DNA from: Desulfurobacteriaceae bacterium
GTDB lineage: Bacteria > Aquificota > Aquificia > Desulfurobacteriales > Desulfurobacteriaceae
Assembly: GCA_027075275.1 (NCBI GenBank)
Contig: JALTBO010000001.1
Location: 1-46,959, forward strand
Length of the DNA: 46,959 nt
Reading direction: 5' to 3'
The notes under the pieces are model-generated. The model was not told the origin of the DNA. It did not search any database and was given only the letters and a program-made list of their open reading frames with translations. Position numbers and translations under genes: made by a program. This document shows, one piece after another, positions 15,363-24,482 of the stretch; positions within the stretch are counted from its first letter, which is position 1, and each line of letters starts with the position of its first letter.

Positions 15363-17198
15363 ATGGAGAAGTTAGTCTGGATAACTTATCTGACAATTGG
15401 AATCTTCTTCGTAGGTAGTATTACTGCTTTTCTGATAGGTAAGTTTACAGAGAAGTGGAACTCTTTCTGGGTGGCTGCTCTAACAGGTTTAACAGGTTTT
15501 ATCCTTACCTGCTACATTGCACTTAACCTCGGGGAGCATCCGATAGTTCATAAGTTCAACTGGTTTACCTTCGGTTCCTTTAAAGTTCCTCTTGGAATTT
15601 ACGTTGATAGCCTTTCTGTTGTTATGGCTTTAATTGCTACAGGGATCGGTTTCTTAGATATCGTCTTCTCCAAAGGCTACATGGAAGACGATGAGTCACC
15701 ACACAGGTACTACTTTGAAAAGCTCTTCTTCATCGGTTCTATGGTTGGTCTTGTTTTTGTCAGCAACCTCGTTGGTCTTTATATCTTCTGGGAAGGTGTT
15801 GGTCTCTGCTCGTACCTCCTCATCGGTTACTGGTACTGGAAGAAGAGCGCTGCGGAGGCTGCCCTTAAAGCCTTTGTTATGACCCGGTTCGGCGATGTAT
15901 TTATGCTTGCTGGAATAATCGTCGCCTGGGTTCTACTTGGAACAATTAACTTTCAGGAGCTAAATGCTCTTGCTCTTGCCGGAGCCTTTTCTGTGAAGTT
16001 GGGGCTCTTAATTGCAATTCTCATCTTCATTGGAGCAGTTGGAAAGTCAGCCCAGTTTCCTCTCTTCCCTTGGCTCCTTGATGCTATGGAAGGTCCGACA
16101 ACCGTTTCAGCCCTTATCCACGCTGCTACAATGGTTAACGCAGGTGTTTACCTTGTCGCGAGGATGTTCCCGTTCTTTGACTACTCCCACGCTCTTATTG
16201 TTGTTGGATTTGTGGGAGCTCTCTCCGCCTTCATTGCTGCTACGGGAGCTCTCGCCCACACGGAAATCAAGAAGATCCTTGCTTTCTCTACAATGGAGCA
16301 CCTTGCTCTGATGTTCGTTGCCCTTGGAGTCGGTTCGGCTGCAGCCGGAATTTTCCACCTTATGAACCACGCAATCTTTAAGGCGCTCCTCTTTCTCTCT
16401 GCAGGTGCCGTTATCCACATGACTCACCAGAAGGATGCCTTTAAGCTTGGAGGGCTCTACAGGTATATGCCTCAAACTGCTCTCCTTTTCCTTGTAGGTA
16501 TTCTTGCTCTGGCAGGTGTTCCTCCGTTTAACGGTTTCTTCAGTAAAGACTGGATAATTTCAGCAACTTACGAGTACGGAAACCCTCTCATTTTTGGTCT
16601 TACCTTTGTTGCTGCCGTTCTCTGTATTGCTTACGGTTTCAGGCTCTGGTTCGTTGTTTTCACAGGAGAGCCTTCAGAGTATTCAAAGAAGGCCAGAGAA
16701 GCTTACCCTGTAATGCTGGTTCCTCTCTACGTTTTGGCAGTTTTAACCATTTTAGTTCCCTTCTTCAAAGAGCAGATTATCCATTTCCTCTTTGGAGAGG
16801 TCCATGAGCCTTTCTTCCTCAACCTTTTAGTTGCTACTCTTACTGTGATGTTCATACTGTTTGGCATCGTTTTCCTCATCTACTACAAAAGGATTATCAG
16901 TACTGCTAAATTCCTTGCACACCCATTAGGTAAAGGTTTAAACGAGTTTCTTTACAACGGCTGGTACGTTGACGCTGCAATAAAGTGGATCTGCCGTCAC
17001 GTCTTCTACGGTTCTATCGCTAAAGCAGTTGAGTGGATAGATACAAATGTTGTTGACGGTGCTGTTAATGGAACTGCAAGGCTTTCACTTGCCTGCTGGG
17101 ATAGGTGCAGGAAAATTCAAACCGGCGATGTTATAGATTACCTGACCTACTTTGTTGCCGGTGTAATAACGCTTGTTTTACTCATTCTCTTTGTTTAG
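15363..17198 (+). CDS. nuoL: Complex I subunit L (antiporter-like proton pump)
   Basis: 611 residues from the ATG at 15363; GAGGTGG lies 5 nt upstream, so this is preferred over an in-frame GTG at 15354 inside nuoK. The protein is a Mrp-antiporter-like subunit with about 14-16 helices. Motifs: WEGVGLCSYLLIGYWY (key Glu), GKSAQFPLFPWLLDAMEGPTTVSALIHAATMV (split here as GKSAQFPLFPWLLDAMEG and PTTVSALIHAATMV) and GVPPFNGFFSKDWI. It ends with the long lateral helix and a final membrane anchor (LTYFVAGVITLVLLILFV). It is the most distal pump of the membrane arm. Confidence 0.95.
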   Translation: MEKLVWITYLTIGIFFVGSITAFLIGKFTEKWNSFWVAALTGLTGFILTCYIALNLGEHPIVHKFNWFTFGSFKVPLGIYVDSLSVVMALIATGIGFLDIVFSKGYMEDDESPHRYYFEKLFFIGSMVGLVFVSNLVGLYIFWEGVGLCSYLLIGYWYWKKSAAEAALKAFVMTRFGDVFMLAGIIVAWVLLGTINFQELNALALAGAFSVKLGLLIAILIFIGAVGKSAQFPLFPWLLDAMEGPTTVSALIHAATMVNAGVYLVARMFPFFDYSHALIVVGFVGALSAFIAATGALAHTEIKKILAFSTMEHLALMFVALGVGSAAAGIFHLMNHAIFKALLFLSAGAVIHMTHQKDAFKLGGLYRYMPQTALLFLVGILALAGVPPFNGFFSKDWIISATYEYGNPLIFGLTFVAAVLCIAYGFRLWFVVFTGEPSEYSKKAREAYPVMLVPLYVLAVLTILVPFFKEQIIHFLFGEVHEPFFLNLLVATLTVMFILFGIVFLIYYKRIISTAKFLAHPLGKGLNEFLYNGWYVDAAIKWICRHVFYGSIAKAVEWIDTNVVDGAVNGTARLSLACWDRCRKIQTGDVIDYLTYFVAGVITLVLLILFV

Positions 17199-17207
17199 GA
17201 GGAGTAG

Positions 17208-18653
17208 ATGGTTCTGCTGAGTATGATTCTGCTCCCTGTTGTTGTGGCTCCCTTAGCCTGGATAGGTGAGAAGTTCAACAGGGACTTTCCCAAATACCTT
17301 TCCCTGGCTGTTGGTGTATTTCTGGCATTCTGCACAGCCTTTCTAATTGCAAAATATCCCGGTAACGGTTTTGCGTTCCACGAGTTCTACAGGATTTACT
17401 CTCCTTTTGACTTTAACCTTCACCTTGCCGTTGACGGTATCTCTCTTGTTCTTTTGGGGATTGTGGCCTTTCTTGCCATTACAGTTACCCTCTCTTCCTG
17501 GCACATTGAGAGGCCGGGTGCTTACTTCTTCCTGATACTTATCTTTTTGGGACCGATGGTTGGAGTCTTTGTCTCACTGAACCTTCTCTGGTTCTTTATC
17601 TTCTGGGAGTTTACCCTCGTTCCTATGTTTTTCCACATCGGTATATGGGGAGCAGAAAACAGGATATACGCTGCGATGAAGTTCTTTATCTATACACACC
17701 TTGCAAGTATTTTCCTTCTTTTGGGAATTATCGTTCTCTACCTCTCTACCCACACCTTTGAGTTTGGAAAGCTCTTGAACGTTCAGCTGGATCCTTCTGT
17801 TGCAAAACTTGTCTGGGTACTGATGTTTATAGGTTTTGCCGTTAAGATGCCGGTTGTTCCTTTCCACACCTGGCTTCCAGATGCTCACGTTCAGGCTCCC
17901 TCTCCAATTTCCGTTTTCCTTGCCGGGCTGCTTCTAAAAATGGGGGCTTACGGTCTTTTAAGGTGGGAAATATTCCTCTTTCCTCAGACAAGCAAGTTCT
18001 TTGCTCCGCTGATGGCCTTTATTGCTGTTCTTACAATCTTTTATGCTGGTTTTAGGGCTCTGGCTGAAGACCACATTAAGAGGATGGTTGCCTACTCCAG
18101 TATTAACCACATGGGATTTGTCCTTTTAGGCCTTTCTGCCCTTACAGCTGCAGGTATTTCTGCTGCCGTTTACGAGATGGTGGGACACGCCCTTGTTATT
18201 TCCCTTCTCTTTATGATTGCAGGTTATATTCACCACAAAACCCACACCTGGTACATTTCAGAGCTCGGCGGGATAATGAAGAAGATTCCCGGGCTTATGA
18301 CGATGTTCGTTATAGGTGTTCTGGCTGCCGTTGGTCTTCCCGGAACTGCTGGTTTTGTAGGGGAGCTCTCCGTTATGCTTGCAGCCTTTGACTACTACGG
18401 CTGGCTGATGATTATCGTTCCACTTGCCAGTGCCTTAAGTGCCGGTTTCTTTATGTGGATGCTCCAGAGGGCGGTGTTTGGTCCTTTAAGGGAGGAGTTT
18501 AAGAACCTGAAATCTCTTACGGAGCTCCCTCTAATTGAGAATATTCCACTTGCCCTTTACATAGGGGCTTTTATACTGGTCGGAGTTGTTCCGTCCCTTG
18601 TGTTTAACCTCTATAACCCTGTTGTTAACGCTTTTGCACAACTCTTTCAGTAG
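17208..18653 (+). CDS. nuoM: Complex I subunit M (antiporter-like proton pump)
   Basis: 481 residues, about 14 helices. Diagnostic segments are WFFIFWEFTLVPMFFHIGIWG (catalytic Glu in FWEFTLVPM), KMPVVPFHTWLPDAHVQAP and GLPGTAGFVGEL. It is one of three antiporter-like proton channels in the membrane arm. Ribosome site AGGAGGAG before the ATG, 9 nt after nuoL. Length and motif order are standard. Confidence 0.95.
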   Translation: MVLLSMILLPVVVAPLAWIGEKFNRDFPKYLSLAVGVFLAFCTAFLIAKYPGNGFAFHEFYRIYSPFDFNLHLAVDGISLVLLGIVAFLAITVTLSSWHIERPGAYFFLILIFLGPMVGVFVSLNLLWFFIFWEFTLVPMFFHIGIWGAENRIYAAMKFFIYTHLASIFLLLGIIVLYLSTHTFEFGKLLNVQLDPSVAKLVWVLMFIGFAVKMPVVPFHTWLPDAHVQAPSPISVFLAGLLLKMGAYGLLRWEIFLFPQTSKFFAPLMAFIAVLTIFYAGFRALAEDHIKRMVAYSSINHMGFVLLGLSALTAAGISAAVYEMVGHALVISLLFMIAGYIHHKTHTWYISELGGIMKKIPGLMTMFVIGVLAAVGLPGTAGFVGELSVMLAAFDYYGWLMIIVPLASALSAGFFMWMLQRAVFGPLREEFKNLKSLTELPLIENIPLALYIGAFILVGVVPSLVFNLYNPVVNAFAQLFQ

Positions 18654-18663
18654 GGGGTAACAG

Positions 18664-20079
18664 GTGAACATTAACTACCTTGCAGCAACGATGGTTCTGG
18701 CCTTAACGGGAGCTTTTCTTCCCGTCATTAACAGGCTTTTCAGGATATCCGGTATTCAGGGAGCTCTTATCTCCTCAATCGGATACGTGGTCTCCCTCTT
18801 TTTGGTTCTCATATCGGATAAGGGAAGGCACGTTTTAAAAGGTTTCTTTACAACGGATCCGGTCTCCATTTTAGTGGGAGCTCTTATTTTAGTTGCTTCC
18901 TGGATGGTTATGTTGGTTGTTTACTGGATTACGGAGAAGGACAAGTTTGTGAATGAGCTGATATCGGCCCTTATGATATCTACAGCTGGAGCTCTCCTCC
19001 TTCTCAGCGCCAACAACTTTGTTTCTCTTGCCATTTCAATGGAGCTGATGACAATGCCAACCTACCTTATGGTTCTGTTTGCCTTTGACGATAAGTCTTT
19101 TGAGGCAGGTGTTAAATATTTCTTCAACGGAGCTCTTGCAGTAGGTTTCATGCTCTTTGGAATCTCTCTCCTCTACGGAATGACCGGGAGCTTTGAGTTT
19201 TCTGCTCTTGTTAAGAACCTGTTTGCAGATCCTCTTGTTGCCCTTGCTGCAGTTTTCATATTTGCCGGTTTTGGGTTTAAGATTACGGCATTTCCCTTCC
19301 ACTTCTGGGGGCCTGACGTTTACGACGGAACCTGTCCGGGCGTTGCCGCTCTCCTTACAGGTATCTCTAAAAGTGCTGCGTTCATCGGTCTTATGAGGAT
19401 TGTCTATGAAGCCATTCCTGTAGTTGCAGGCCACTTTACACTCATACTTGCCATAATTGCTGCCCTTACAATGACAGTTGGAAACCTTCTTGCCCTTGCA
19501 CAGAAAAGGGTTTCAAGGATACTTGCCTACTCCTCCGTTGCCCATGCGGGATATACGCTGGTAGCCTTTGCGGCCCTTTCTGTTCCTCTTAGCGTTACCG
19601 GTATTATCTACCACTCCGTTGCCTACGTCTTTATGAAAACGGCTGCTTTCCTCTGTTTTGCCGTTTTCCTCTTTGTCTGGGGTGCCAGAACTATGGATGA
19701 CTATAAAGGGCTCGGTAAGAGGGAGCCTCTCCTTGGAGCTCTCTTCCTCATCTTCCTCCTTTCACTTGCAGGTGTTCCTCCCATGGCAGGTTTTATAAGT
19801 AAGGTTTTCGTTTTTACTGCTGCCGTTGATGCCGGAATGACCTGGCTGGCCCTTATCGGTCTTCTTAACAGTGCTTTCTCCGTTGCCTACTACATCTGGA
19901 TTGCTAAACAGATGTACCTTGAGGAACCCACACTTGAAAAGCCGGTTAACGACTCTCCTAATAAGAACTGGATACTTCTTCCTTTGGCGGTTATGGCTGT
20001 CCTTCTTATAGTCTTTGGTATCTGGATCAGTCCGGTTGTTGACACCTCTGCTTTCTACGCTGCTAAGGTTGGGTTTTAG
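18664..20079 (+). CDS. nuoN: Complex I subunit N (antiporter-like proton pump)
   Basis: 471 residues from a GTG start with GGGGGTAACAG upstream. It has about 14 helices. Motifs: SLAISMELMTMPTYLMVLF (key Glu in SMELMTMPTY), GFGFKITAFPFHFWGPDVY (conserved Lys and PFHFW.PDVY) and GVPPMAGFISK. It is the proximal antiporter-like pump next to NuoK. It is the last gene of the nuo operon and is followed by a short terminator-like hairpin. Confidence 0.95.
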   Translation: MNINYLAATMVLALTGAFLPVINRLFRISGIQGALISSIGYVVSLFLVLISDKGRHVLKGFFTTDPVSILVGALILVASWMVMLVVYWITEKDKFVNELISALMISTAGALLLLSANNFVSLAISMELMTMPTYLMVLFAFDDKSFEAGVKYFFNGALAVGFMLFGISLLYGMTGSFEFSALVKNLFADPLVALAAVFIFAGFGFKITAFPFHFWGPDVYDGTCPGVAALLTGISKSAAFIGLMRIVYEAIPVVAGHFTLILAIIAALTMTVGNLLALAQKRVSRILAYSSVAHAGYTLVAFAALSVPLSVTGIIYHSVAYVFMKTAAFLCFAVFLFVWGARTMDDYKGLGKREPLLGALFLIFLLSLAGVPPMAGFISKVFVFTAAVDAGMTWLALIGLLNSAFSVAYYIWIAKQMYLEEPTLEKPVNDSPNKNWILLPLAVMAVLLIVFGIWISPVVDTSAFYAAKVGF

Positions 20080-20080
20080 T

Positions 20081-20103
20081 GGGAGCTCCGCTCCCTTTCG
20101 TTT
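20081..20103 (+). terminator. Short terminator-like hairpin after nuoN
   Basis: GGGAGC (20081-20086) and GCTCCC (20090-20095) form a 6-bp GC-rich stem with a 3-nt loop, followed by TTTCGTTT. The 5' part contains the window-wide palindrome GGAGCTCC (20082-20089). A perfect -10 hexamer, TATAAT, follows at 20103-20108 and could start the next operon, but no -35 is visible. Confidence 0.55.
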
Positions 20104-20140
20104 ATAATTCCCGATACCTACCTTTTCTCAGGGAGAAGCT

Positions 20141-21115
20141 GTGCTTGTCAGAGACATCTATAAGCTTCCGGTGGGAGCTCCCTTTGAAGGTTACTTCGTC
20201 GTTGAACATGTGGAAATAAGAAAACACAGGACTGGAGAGCCCTTTTTAAGACTTGTCCTTTCAGATAAAACGGGAACTTTTCAGGCCCTCTGGTGGAAGC
20301 CCCCTAAAGATGCAGACCTTACCATTTTTAAAAAGGGAGACGTTGTATTTGTTAAGGGAAATGTGGAGTACTTCAACGGCAACCTTCAGCCCAAGTTAAC
20401 AGAAATAAGAATTGCTTCTGAAGGGGAGTACGACCCTAAAAAGTTCATCTCAGAGAGCCGTTTCCCGATAGAAGACCAGTTTACAAAGCTCCTTGAAGTT
20501 ATAGAGACAGTTCAGAATCCCTACCTGAGAAAACTCCTTGAAGCCTTCTTCTACGACGATGAGTTTGTTGAGAGGTTCCTCAGAGCTCCCGGCGGTAAAA
20601 CCATCCACCACGCCTGCATCGGTGGTCTTCTTGAACATACTTTAGGAGTTGCCGAAATCTGCGAAACTGTGGCAAAACGCTATAAAAGTCTGGACAGAGA
20701 CCTTCTCATCACCGCCGCAATTCTCCACGATATAGGTAAGGTTTACGAATACAGTGTAGAGACGTCAATTGACAGGACAGACAGGGGAATACTCCTTGGC
20801 CACCTCTACATGAGTTGCGAGATGGTTGCGTTCAAAATAGCTGAGATTGACGGATTTCCTGAAGATTTAAAGACAAAACTGCTTCACTGCATACTGGCCC
20901 ACCACGGTCAGTATGAGCACGGTTCGCCTAAAAAACCAAAAACCCTTGAGGCAGTTGCCCTTGCCTATGCCGATGCTCTTGATTCAAAAGTGAAAGGTTT
21001 TGAGGAGTTTATAGAGAGAGAGCTGGGGGGAGGAACTGGCTGGACAAAGCGCCACTTCGCATACGAAGTTCCAATCTACTTTGACGGTAAAATTGACTAC
21101 GGAGAGGAAGAATGA
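20141..21115 (+). CDS. YhaM-type 3'-5' exoribonuclease (OB-fold plus HD domain)
   Basis: 324 residues from a GTG start with CAGGGAGA upstream. Residues about 15-95 form an OB-fold ([35 protein letters not shown]). Residues about 150-300 form an HD phosphohydrolase domain: [11 protein letters not shown] (156-166), HDIGK (196-200), HH (254-255) and D278 in YADALDS as metal ligands. This order matches YhaM of Bacillus subtilis (314 residues), a 3'-5' exonuclease acting on RNA and single-stranded DNA in the cytoplasm. It is the first gene of a long plus-strand unit and overlaps purM by ATGA. Known family; substrate here is inferred. Confidence 0.85.
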   Translation: MLVRDIYKLPVGAPFEGYFVVEHVEIRKHRTGEPFLRLVLSDKTGTFQALWWKPPKDADLTIFKKGDVVFVKGNVEYFNGNLQPKLTEIRIASEGEYDPKKFISESRFPIEDQFTKLLEVIETVQNPYLRKLLEAFFYDDEFVERFLRAPGGKTIHHACIGGLLEHTLGVAEICETVAKRYKSLDRDLLITAAILHDIGKVYEYSVETSIDRTDRGILLGHLYMSCEMVAFKIAEIDGFPEDLKTKLLHCILAHHGQYEHGSPKKPKTLEAVALAYADALDSKVKGFEEFIERELGGGTGWTKRHFAYEVPIYFDGKIDYGEEE

Positions 21116-22146
21116 AGGAGAGAAAGCTTACCTACAAAGATGCTGGTGTTGATATAGAAGCCGGAGAGAAGCTTGTAGACAGGATAAAGCTGTTTGCGAA
21201 GAAGACTTTTGATGAAAACGTTCTGGCCGGGATAGGAGGGTTTGGAGCAGGTTATCTCCTTCCCAAAGGTTACTCCGAGCCCGTTCTGGTTTCAGGAACC
21301 GACGGCGTTGGAACAAAACTGAAAGTGGCCCAGATGGCAAACGTTCATGATACGGTAGGCATTGACCTTGTTGCCATGTGTGTGAACGACATACTGACAG
21401 TCGGGGCAAAACCTCTCTTTTTCCTTGATTACTTCGCTACTGGAAAACTCTCTGTTGACGTTGCAGCAGACGTTGTTAAGGGAATCGCAAAGGGCTGTGA
21501 AATTGCAGGCTGTTCCCTTATAGGTGGAGAAACGGCAGAGATGCCTGACTTCTACCCTGAAGGGGAGTACGACCTTGCCGGCTTTGTCGTGGGAATTGTT
21601 GACAGGAAAGAGTACATAACCGGAGAGGGGATAAGACCGGGAGACGTGGTTTTAGGCCTTGCCTCGTCTGGTATTCACAGTAATGGTTACTCCCTTGTGA
21701 GGAAGCTTTTCTTTGAAATTTTAGATCTCAGGATTGACGACTACGTTGAGGAACTTGGAGGTAAGGTCTATGAGGTTCTTCTAACTCCTACAAAAATTTA
21801 CGTTAAAAGCGTTCTTAACCTGCTGAAAGAGGTAAGGGTAAAGGGGATGGCCCACATTACTGGTGGCGGTATTCCCGGCAACCTTGTGAGAGTTCTTCCA
21901 AAGAGCGTTGATGCAGTTATTAAAAAGGGAACCTGGGAAGTACCTGCTGTTTTCAGGTTTATTGAAAGAGAGGGAAACGTTCCCGAGAGTGAGATGTTCA
22001 GAACTTTTAATATGGGAATTGGTTATATTCTTGTTGTTTCACCTGAAGACGCTGATAGAGCTGTTTCCATGCTGGAGTGTTCCGGTGAAAAGGTTTACAG
22101 GATAGGTGAAATTACAGAAGGGGAGGGAAAGGTAGTTATAGAATGA
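21112..22146 (+). CDS. purM: Phosphoribosylformylglycinamidine cyclo-ligase (AIR synthetase)
   Basis: 344 residues, the usual length. It closes the imidazole ring of purines, converting FGAM and ATP to AIR. It starts with the family's [15 protein letters not shown] motif, then [12 protein letters not shown] (about 63-74), [26 protein letters not shown] (conserved NDIL and DYFATGKL), [11 protein letters not shown] and [16 protein letters not shown]. The glycine-rich [11 protein letters not shown] segment is also canonical. Overlaps the preceding nuclease gene and purN by ATGA at both ends, so translation is coupled. Confidence 0.96.
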   Translation: MKERKLTYKDAGVDIEAGEKLVDRIKLFAKKTFDENVLAGIGGFGAGYLLPKGYSEPVLVSGTDGVGTKLKVAQMANVHDTVGIDLVAMCVNDILTVGAKPLFFLDYFATGKLSVDVAADVVKGIAKGCEIAGCSLIGGETAEMPDFYPEGEYDLAGFVVGIVDRKEYITGEGIRPGDVVLGLASSGIHSNGYSLVRKLFFEILDLRIDDYVEELGGKVYEVLLTPTKIYVKSVLNLLKEVRVKGMAHITGGGIPGNLVRVLPKSVDAVIKKGTWEVPAVFRFIEREGNVPESEMFRTFNMGIGYILVVSPEDADRAVSMLECSGEKVYRIGEITEGEGKVVIE

Positions 22147-22790
22147 GAGTGGTTGTTTTAGCCAGCGGAAGGGGGAGCAACTTTGAAGCTATTGCAAGGG
22201 CTTTTCTGGAAGGGAAGATAAAAGGGGAGCTTGTAGCTCTTATTGTTAACAGGAGAAGTGCTGGTGCTGTTGATAGAGCCCGGAAGTTAGGCGTTAACTG
22301 GCTGTTTGTTGATCCTTTCTCTTTTCCCAGCCGTGAAGACTACGATAGGCGCCTCGTTGAGATACTGAAACACCTTAAAGTTGACCTCGTCTGTCTGGCC
22401 GGTTATAAGCTTATCGTTTCTGAAGTTTTCATTGAGGCCTTTCCCAACAGGATATTGAACATTCACCCTTCACTTCTTCCTTCCTTTCCCGGCTTAAAAC
22501 CCCACTGGCAGGCCGTTACCTACGGGGTGAAGATTTCGGGAGCTACTGTCCACATTGTTGATAAAGGAGTGGATACGGGGCCGGTTGTGATTCAGGCCGC
22601 TGTCCCTGTTTCTCCCGACGATACTCCGGAAAGCCTTTCTGAGAAAATTTTGAGGTGGGAGCACAGGATATACCCTCAGGCCGTTAAGTGGTTTGTAGAT
22701 GGTAGGGTAAGGGTAGAGGGGAGGAGGGTTATCGTTGAGGGGGCAGACTATAATCGGCTTCCAGTAGTTCCCTCTTTAGAGGATTTCTGA
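22143..22790 (+). CDS. purN: Phosphoribosylglycinamide formyltransferase
   Basis: 215 residues, the usual size. It transfers a formyl group from 10-formyltetrahydrofolate to GAR, the third step of purine synthesis. Motifs: the nucleotide-binding loop [12 protein letters not shown] at the N-terminus, the catalytic [20 protein letters not shown] (Asn and His) and VDTGPVV with the catalytic Asp. The purM-purN pair is a common arrangement. It is followed by an M16-like gene at TGATG. Confidence 0.95.
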   Translation: MRVVVLASGRGSNFEAIARAFLEGKIKGELVALIVNRRSAGAVDRARKLGVNWLFVDPFSFPSREDYDRRLVEILKHLKVDLVCLAGYKLIVSEVFIEAFPNRILNIHPSLLPSFPGLKPHWQAVTYGVKISGATVHIVDKGVDTGPVVIQAAVPVSPDDTPESLSEKILRWEHRIYPQAVKWFVDGRVRVEGRRVIVEGADYNRLPVVPSLEDF

Positions 22791-24007
22791 TGGTCAAAGA
22801 GGTTGTTCTCTCTAACGGCCTTAAGGTATTGCTGAAAGAGGAGAAGGGGTTTGAGATACTTTCGGGAGCTCTCTTTATGCCGGGTGGTTCTTCCCTCGAT
22901 CCGGTTGGAGGGATCACCCTTCTTACGCTTAGAACAGCTTTTAAGAGGAGCTTAAAGAGAGCGGCTGATGAGTTCTACTCGCTGCAGGAGCAGATGGGAA
23001 CTCCCTTCTCTCCAGAGGTATCTGTTGACTACTCACAGCTCCGGTTCCAGTCTGTTTCCCATTTCTCGTCAGACTACATCTCTCTGCTTACAGAAACCGT
23101 TTTAAATCCCGGTTTTCTCGCAGAGAGCTTTGAGGTTGAAAAGGCATCACTTCTTGCTTCTATTAGGGCAAAAAGGGAGAGCTCCTTTACCCTTGCCTAC
23201 GAAACGATGATGAAGTTGACCTACGGAGGAGCTCCCTACAGCAGGATGCCTTACGGAAGTGAGGAGAGTGTTTCTTCACTTACCGTTGACACGTGTTCAG
23301 AGTGGTTCAGGACGGCTTTTGTACCAGAGGGTTCTGTTGTTTCCTTCTGTGGAGACCTGAGAGGAGTTGATGCAGTTTTAAAGGAGTTGGAAACAGTTCT
23401 CCTTAAGCCTGTAAAGGTAGGGCAGTTTGACTGTCAGATAACTGAGCCTAAAACGGAGATTGTTCACAGAAAAGGTTCTGCTCAGAGCTTTATCCTTATT
23501 GCTGTTAATGCTCCTTCGGTTCTGAACTCTCAATATCCCGTCTACAAACTGCTGAACACGGTTCTTGGTGAAGGGATAGGGTCGGTGCTCTTTCAGGAGC
23601 TCCGTGAGAAAAGGGGGTTCGCCTACTCAACAGGTTCCCTCTATCCTTCAAGGAGAAATACCGGCAGACTCCTCATCTACATAGGAACTTCTCCTGAAAA
23701 AGAGGAGGTGGTAAGGGGGGAGCTCCGCAGGATTATTTCCCGTCTTCACTCTTTCATTACAGAGGAGCTTATAGAGAGGGGAAAGCACTACTTCAGGGGG
23801 ACCTACTTGCTTGACCACGAGACGAGAGGGAAAAAAGCCTGGTATTTGGGTTTCTGGGAGATCTTAGGGAAGGGTTACAGTTACGATTTGGAGTTCCTTA
23901 AAGAGATAGAAAATGTGGAACTTAAGGATATTTTAGAAGTTGCAGAAAAGTTATCACAAGAGCCGTTTCACGAGGTAGTTGTAAGAGATGAAAAGAGTGA
24001 TAGTTAG
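22790..24007 (+). CDS. M16-family peptidase-like protein lacking the HxxEH zinc motif
   Basis: 405 residues, the length of a single M16B peptidase chain. It begins VVLSNGLKVLLKEE and FMPGGSSLDP as active M16 enzymes do, but where the HxxEH zinc motif is expected (about residues 43-60) the sequence reads GGITLLTLRTAFKRS, with no histidine or HxxEH. The second M16 domain (residues about 210-400) is present, with the conserved ELREKRGFAYSTGSLYPSRR segment. Such proteins usually form a heterodimer with an active M16 partner and bind substrate through the C-terminal R/Y motif. No active partner gene lies in this window. It overlaps the DUF523 gene by 20 nt. The non-peptidase assignment is from the missing motif. 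Confidence 0.82.
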   Translation: MVKEVVLSNGLKVLLKEEKGFEILSGALFMPGGSSLDPVGGITLLTLRTAFKRSLKRAADEFYSLQEQMGTPFSPEVSVDYSQLRFQSVSHFSSDYISLLTETVLNPGFLAESFEVEKASLLASIRAKRESSFTLAYETMMKLTYGGAPYSRMPYGSEESVSSLTVDTCSEWFRTAFVPEGSVVSFCGDLRGVDAVLKELETVLLKPVKVGQFDCQITEPKTEIVHRKGSAQSFILIAVNAPSVLNSQYPVYKLLNTVLGEGIGSVLFQELREKRGFAYSTGSLYPSRRNTGRLLIYIGTSPEKEEVVRGELRRIISRLHSFITEELIERGKHYFRGTYLLDHETRGKKAWYLGFWEILGKGYSYDLEFLKEIENVELKDILEVAEKLSQEPFHEVVVRDEKSDS

Positions 24008-24482
24008 CGCCTGTCTTTTAGGAATTAACTGCAAATATAACGGAGGGAACAACAGAGATCCTCTTATAGTTGAGCTTTTTAAAAAAGGAGCTGCTGTTCC
24101 TGTGTGCCCGGAGCAGCTCGGAGGACTTCCAACTCCAAGACCTCCTGCCAAAATTACAGAAGGAGATGGATTTTCGGTTATTTCCGGAAAAGCGAAGGTT
24201 AAAACGGTTGACGGTTCAGATTTAGACGTAACCGAGAACTTTCTCAGAGGGGCCTATGAGACCCTTTATGTGGCGGAGCTCCTCAGAGAAAGCTGTATAG
24301 CTTGTATTCTGAAAGAGAAAAGTCCCTCCTGTGGCGTAAAGAAAATATACCGTTTTGAGGGCGACGACTTGAAAGATGGAATGGGAGTTACCGCTGCGCT
24401 TTTAAGTTCTAAAGGGTTTAAAATTCTATCTTCAGATGATAGAGAAAGTATAGAAAAACTGATAGAGGAGATTGATGAGTAG
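23988..24482 (+). CDS. DUF523 family protein
   Basis: 164 residues. The family is recognised from VSACLLGINCKYNG at the N-terminus, VCPEQLGGLPTPRPP and the later CIACILKEKSPSCG. The conserved cysteines (Cys9, Cys16, Cys41 and a CxxC...C group near 105-117) suggest metal or Fe-S binding, but the function of DUF523 (YbbK-like) is not established. It starts inside the M16-like gene and its end overlaps the start of the next gene, so it is translated as part of the same operon. Start ATG at 23988 gives the normal N-terminus. Confidence 0.85.
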   Translation: MKRVIVSACLLGINCKYNGGNNRDPLIVELFKKGAAVPVCPEQLGGLPTPRPPAKITEGDGFSVISGKAKVKTVDGSDLDVTENFLRGAYETLYVAELLRESCIACILKEKSPSCGVKKIYRFEGDDLKDGMGVTAALLSSKGFKILSSDDRESIEKLIEEIDE

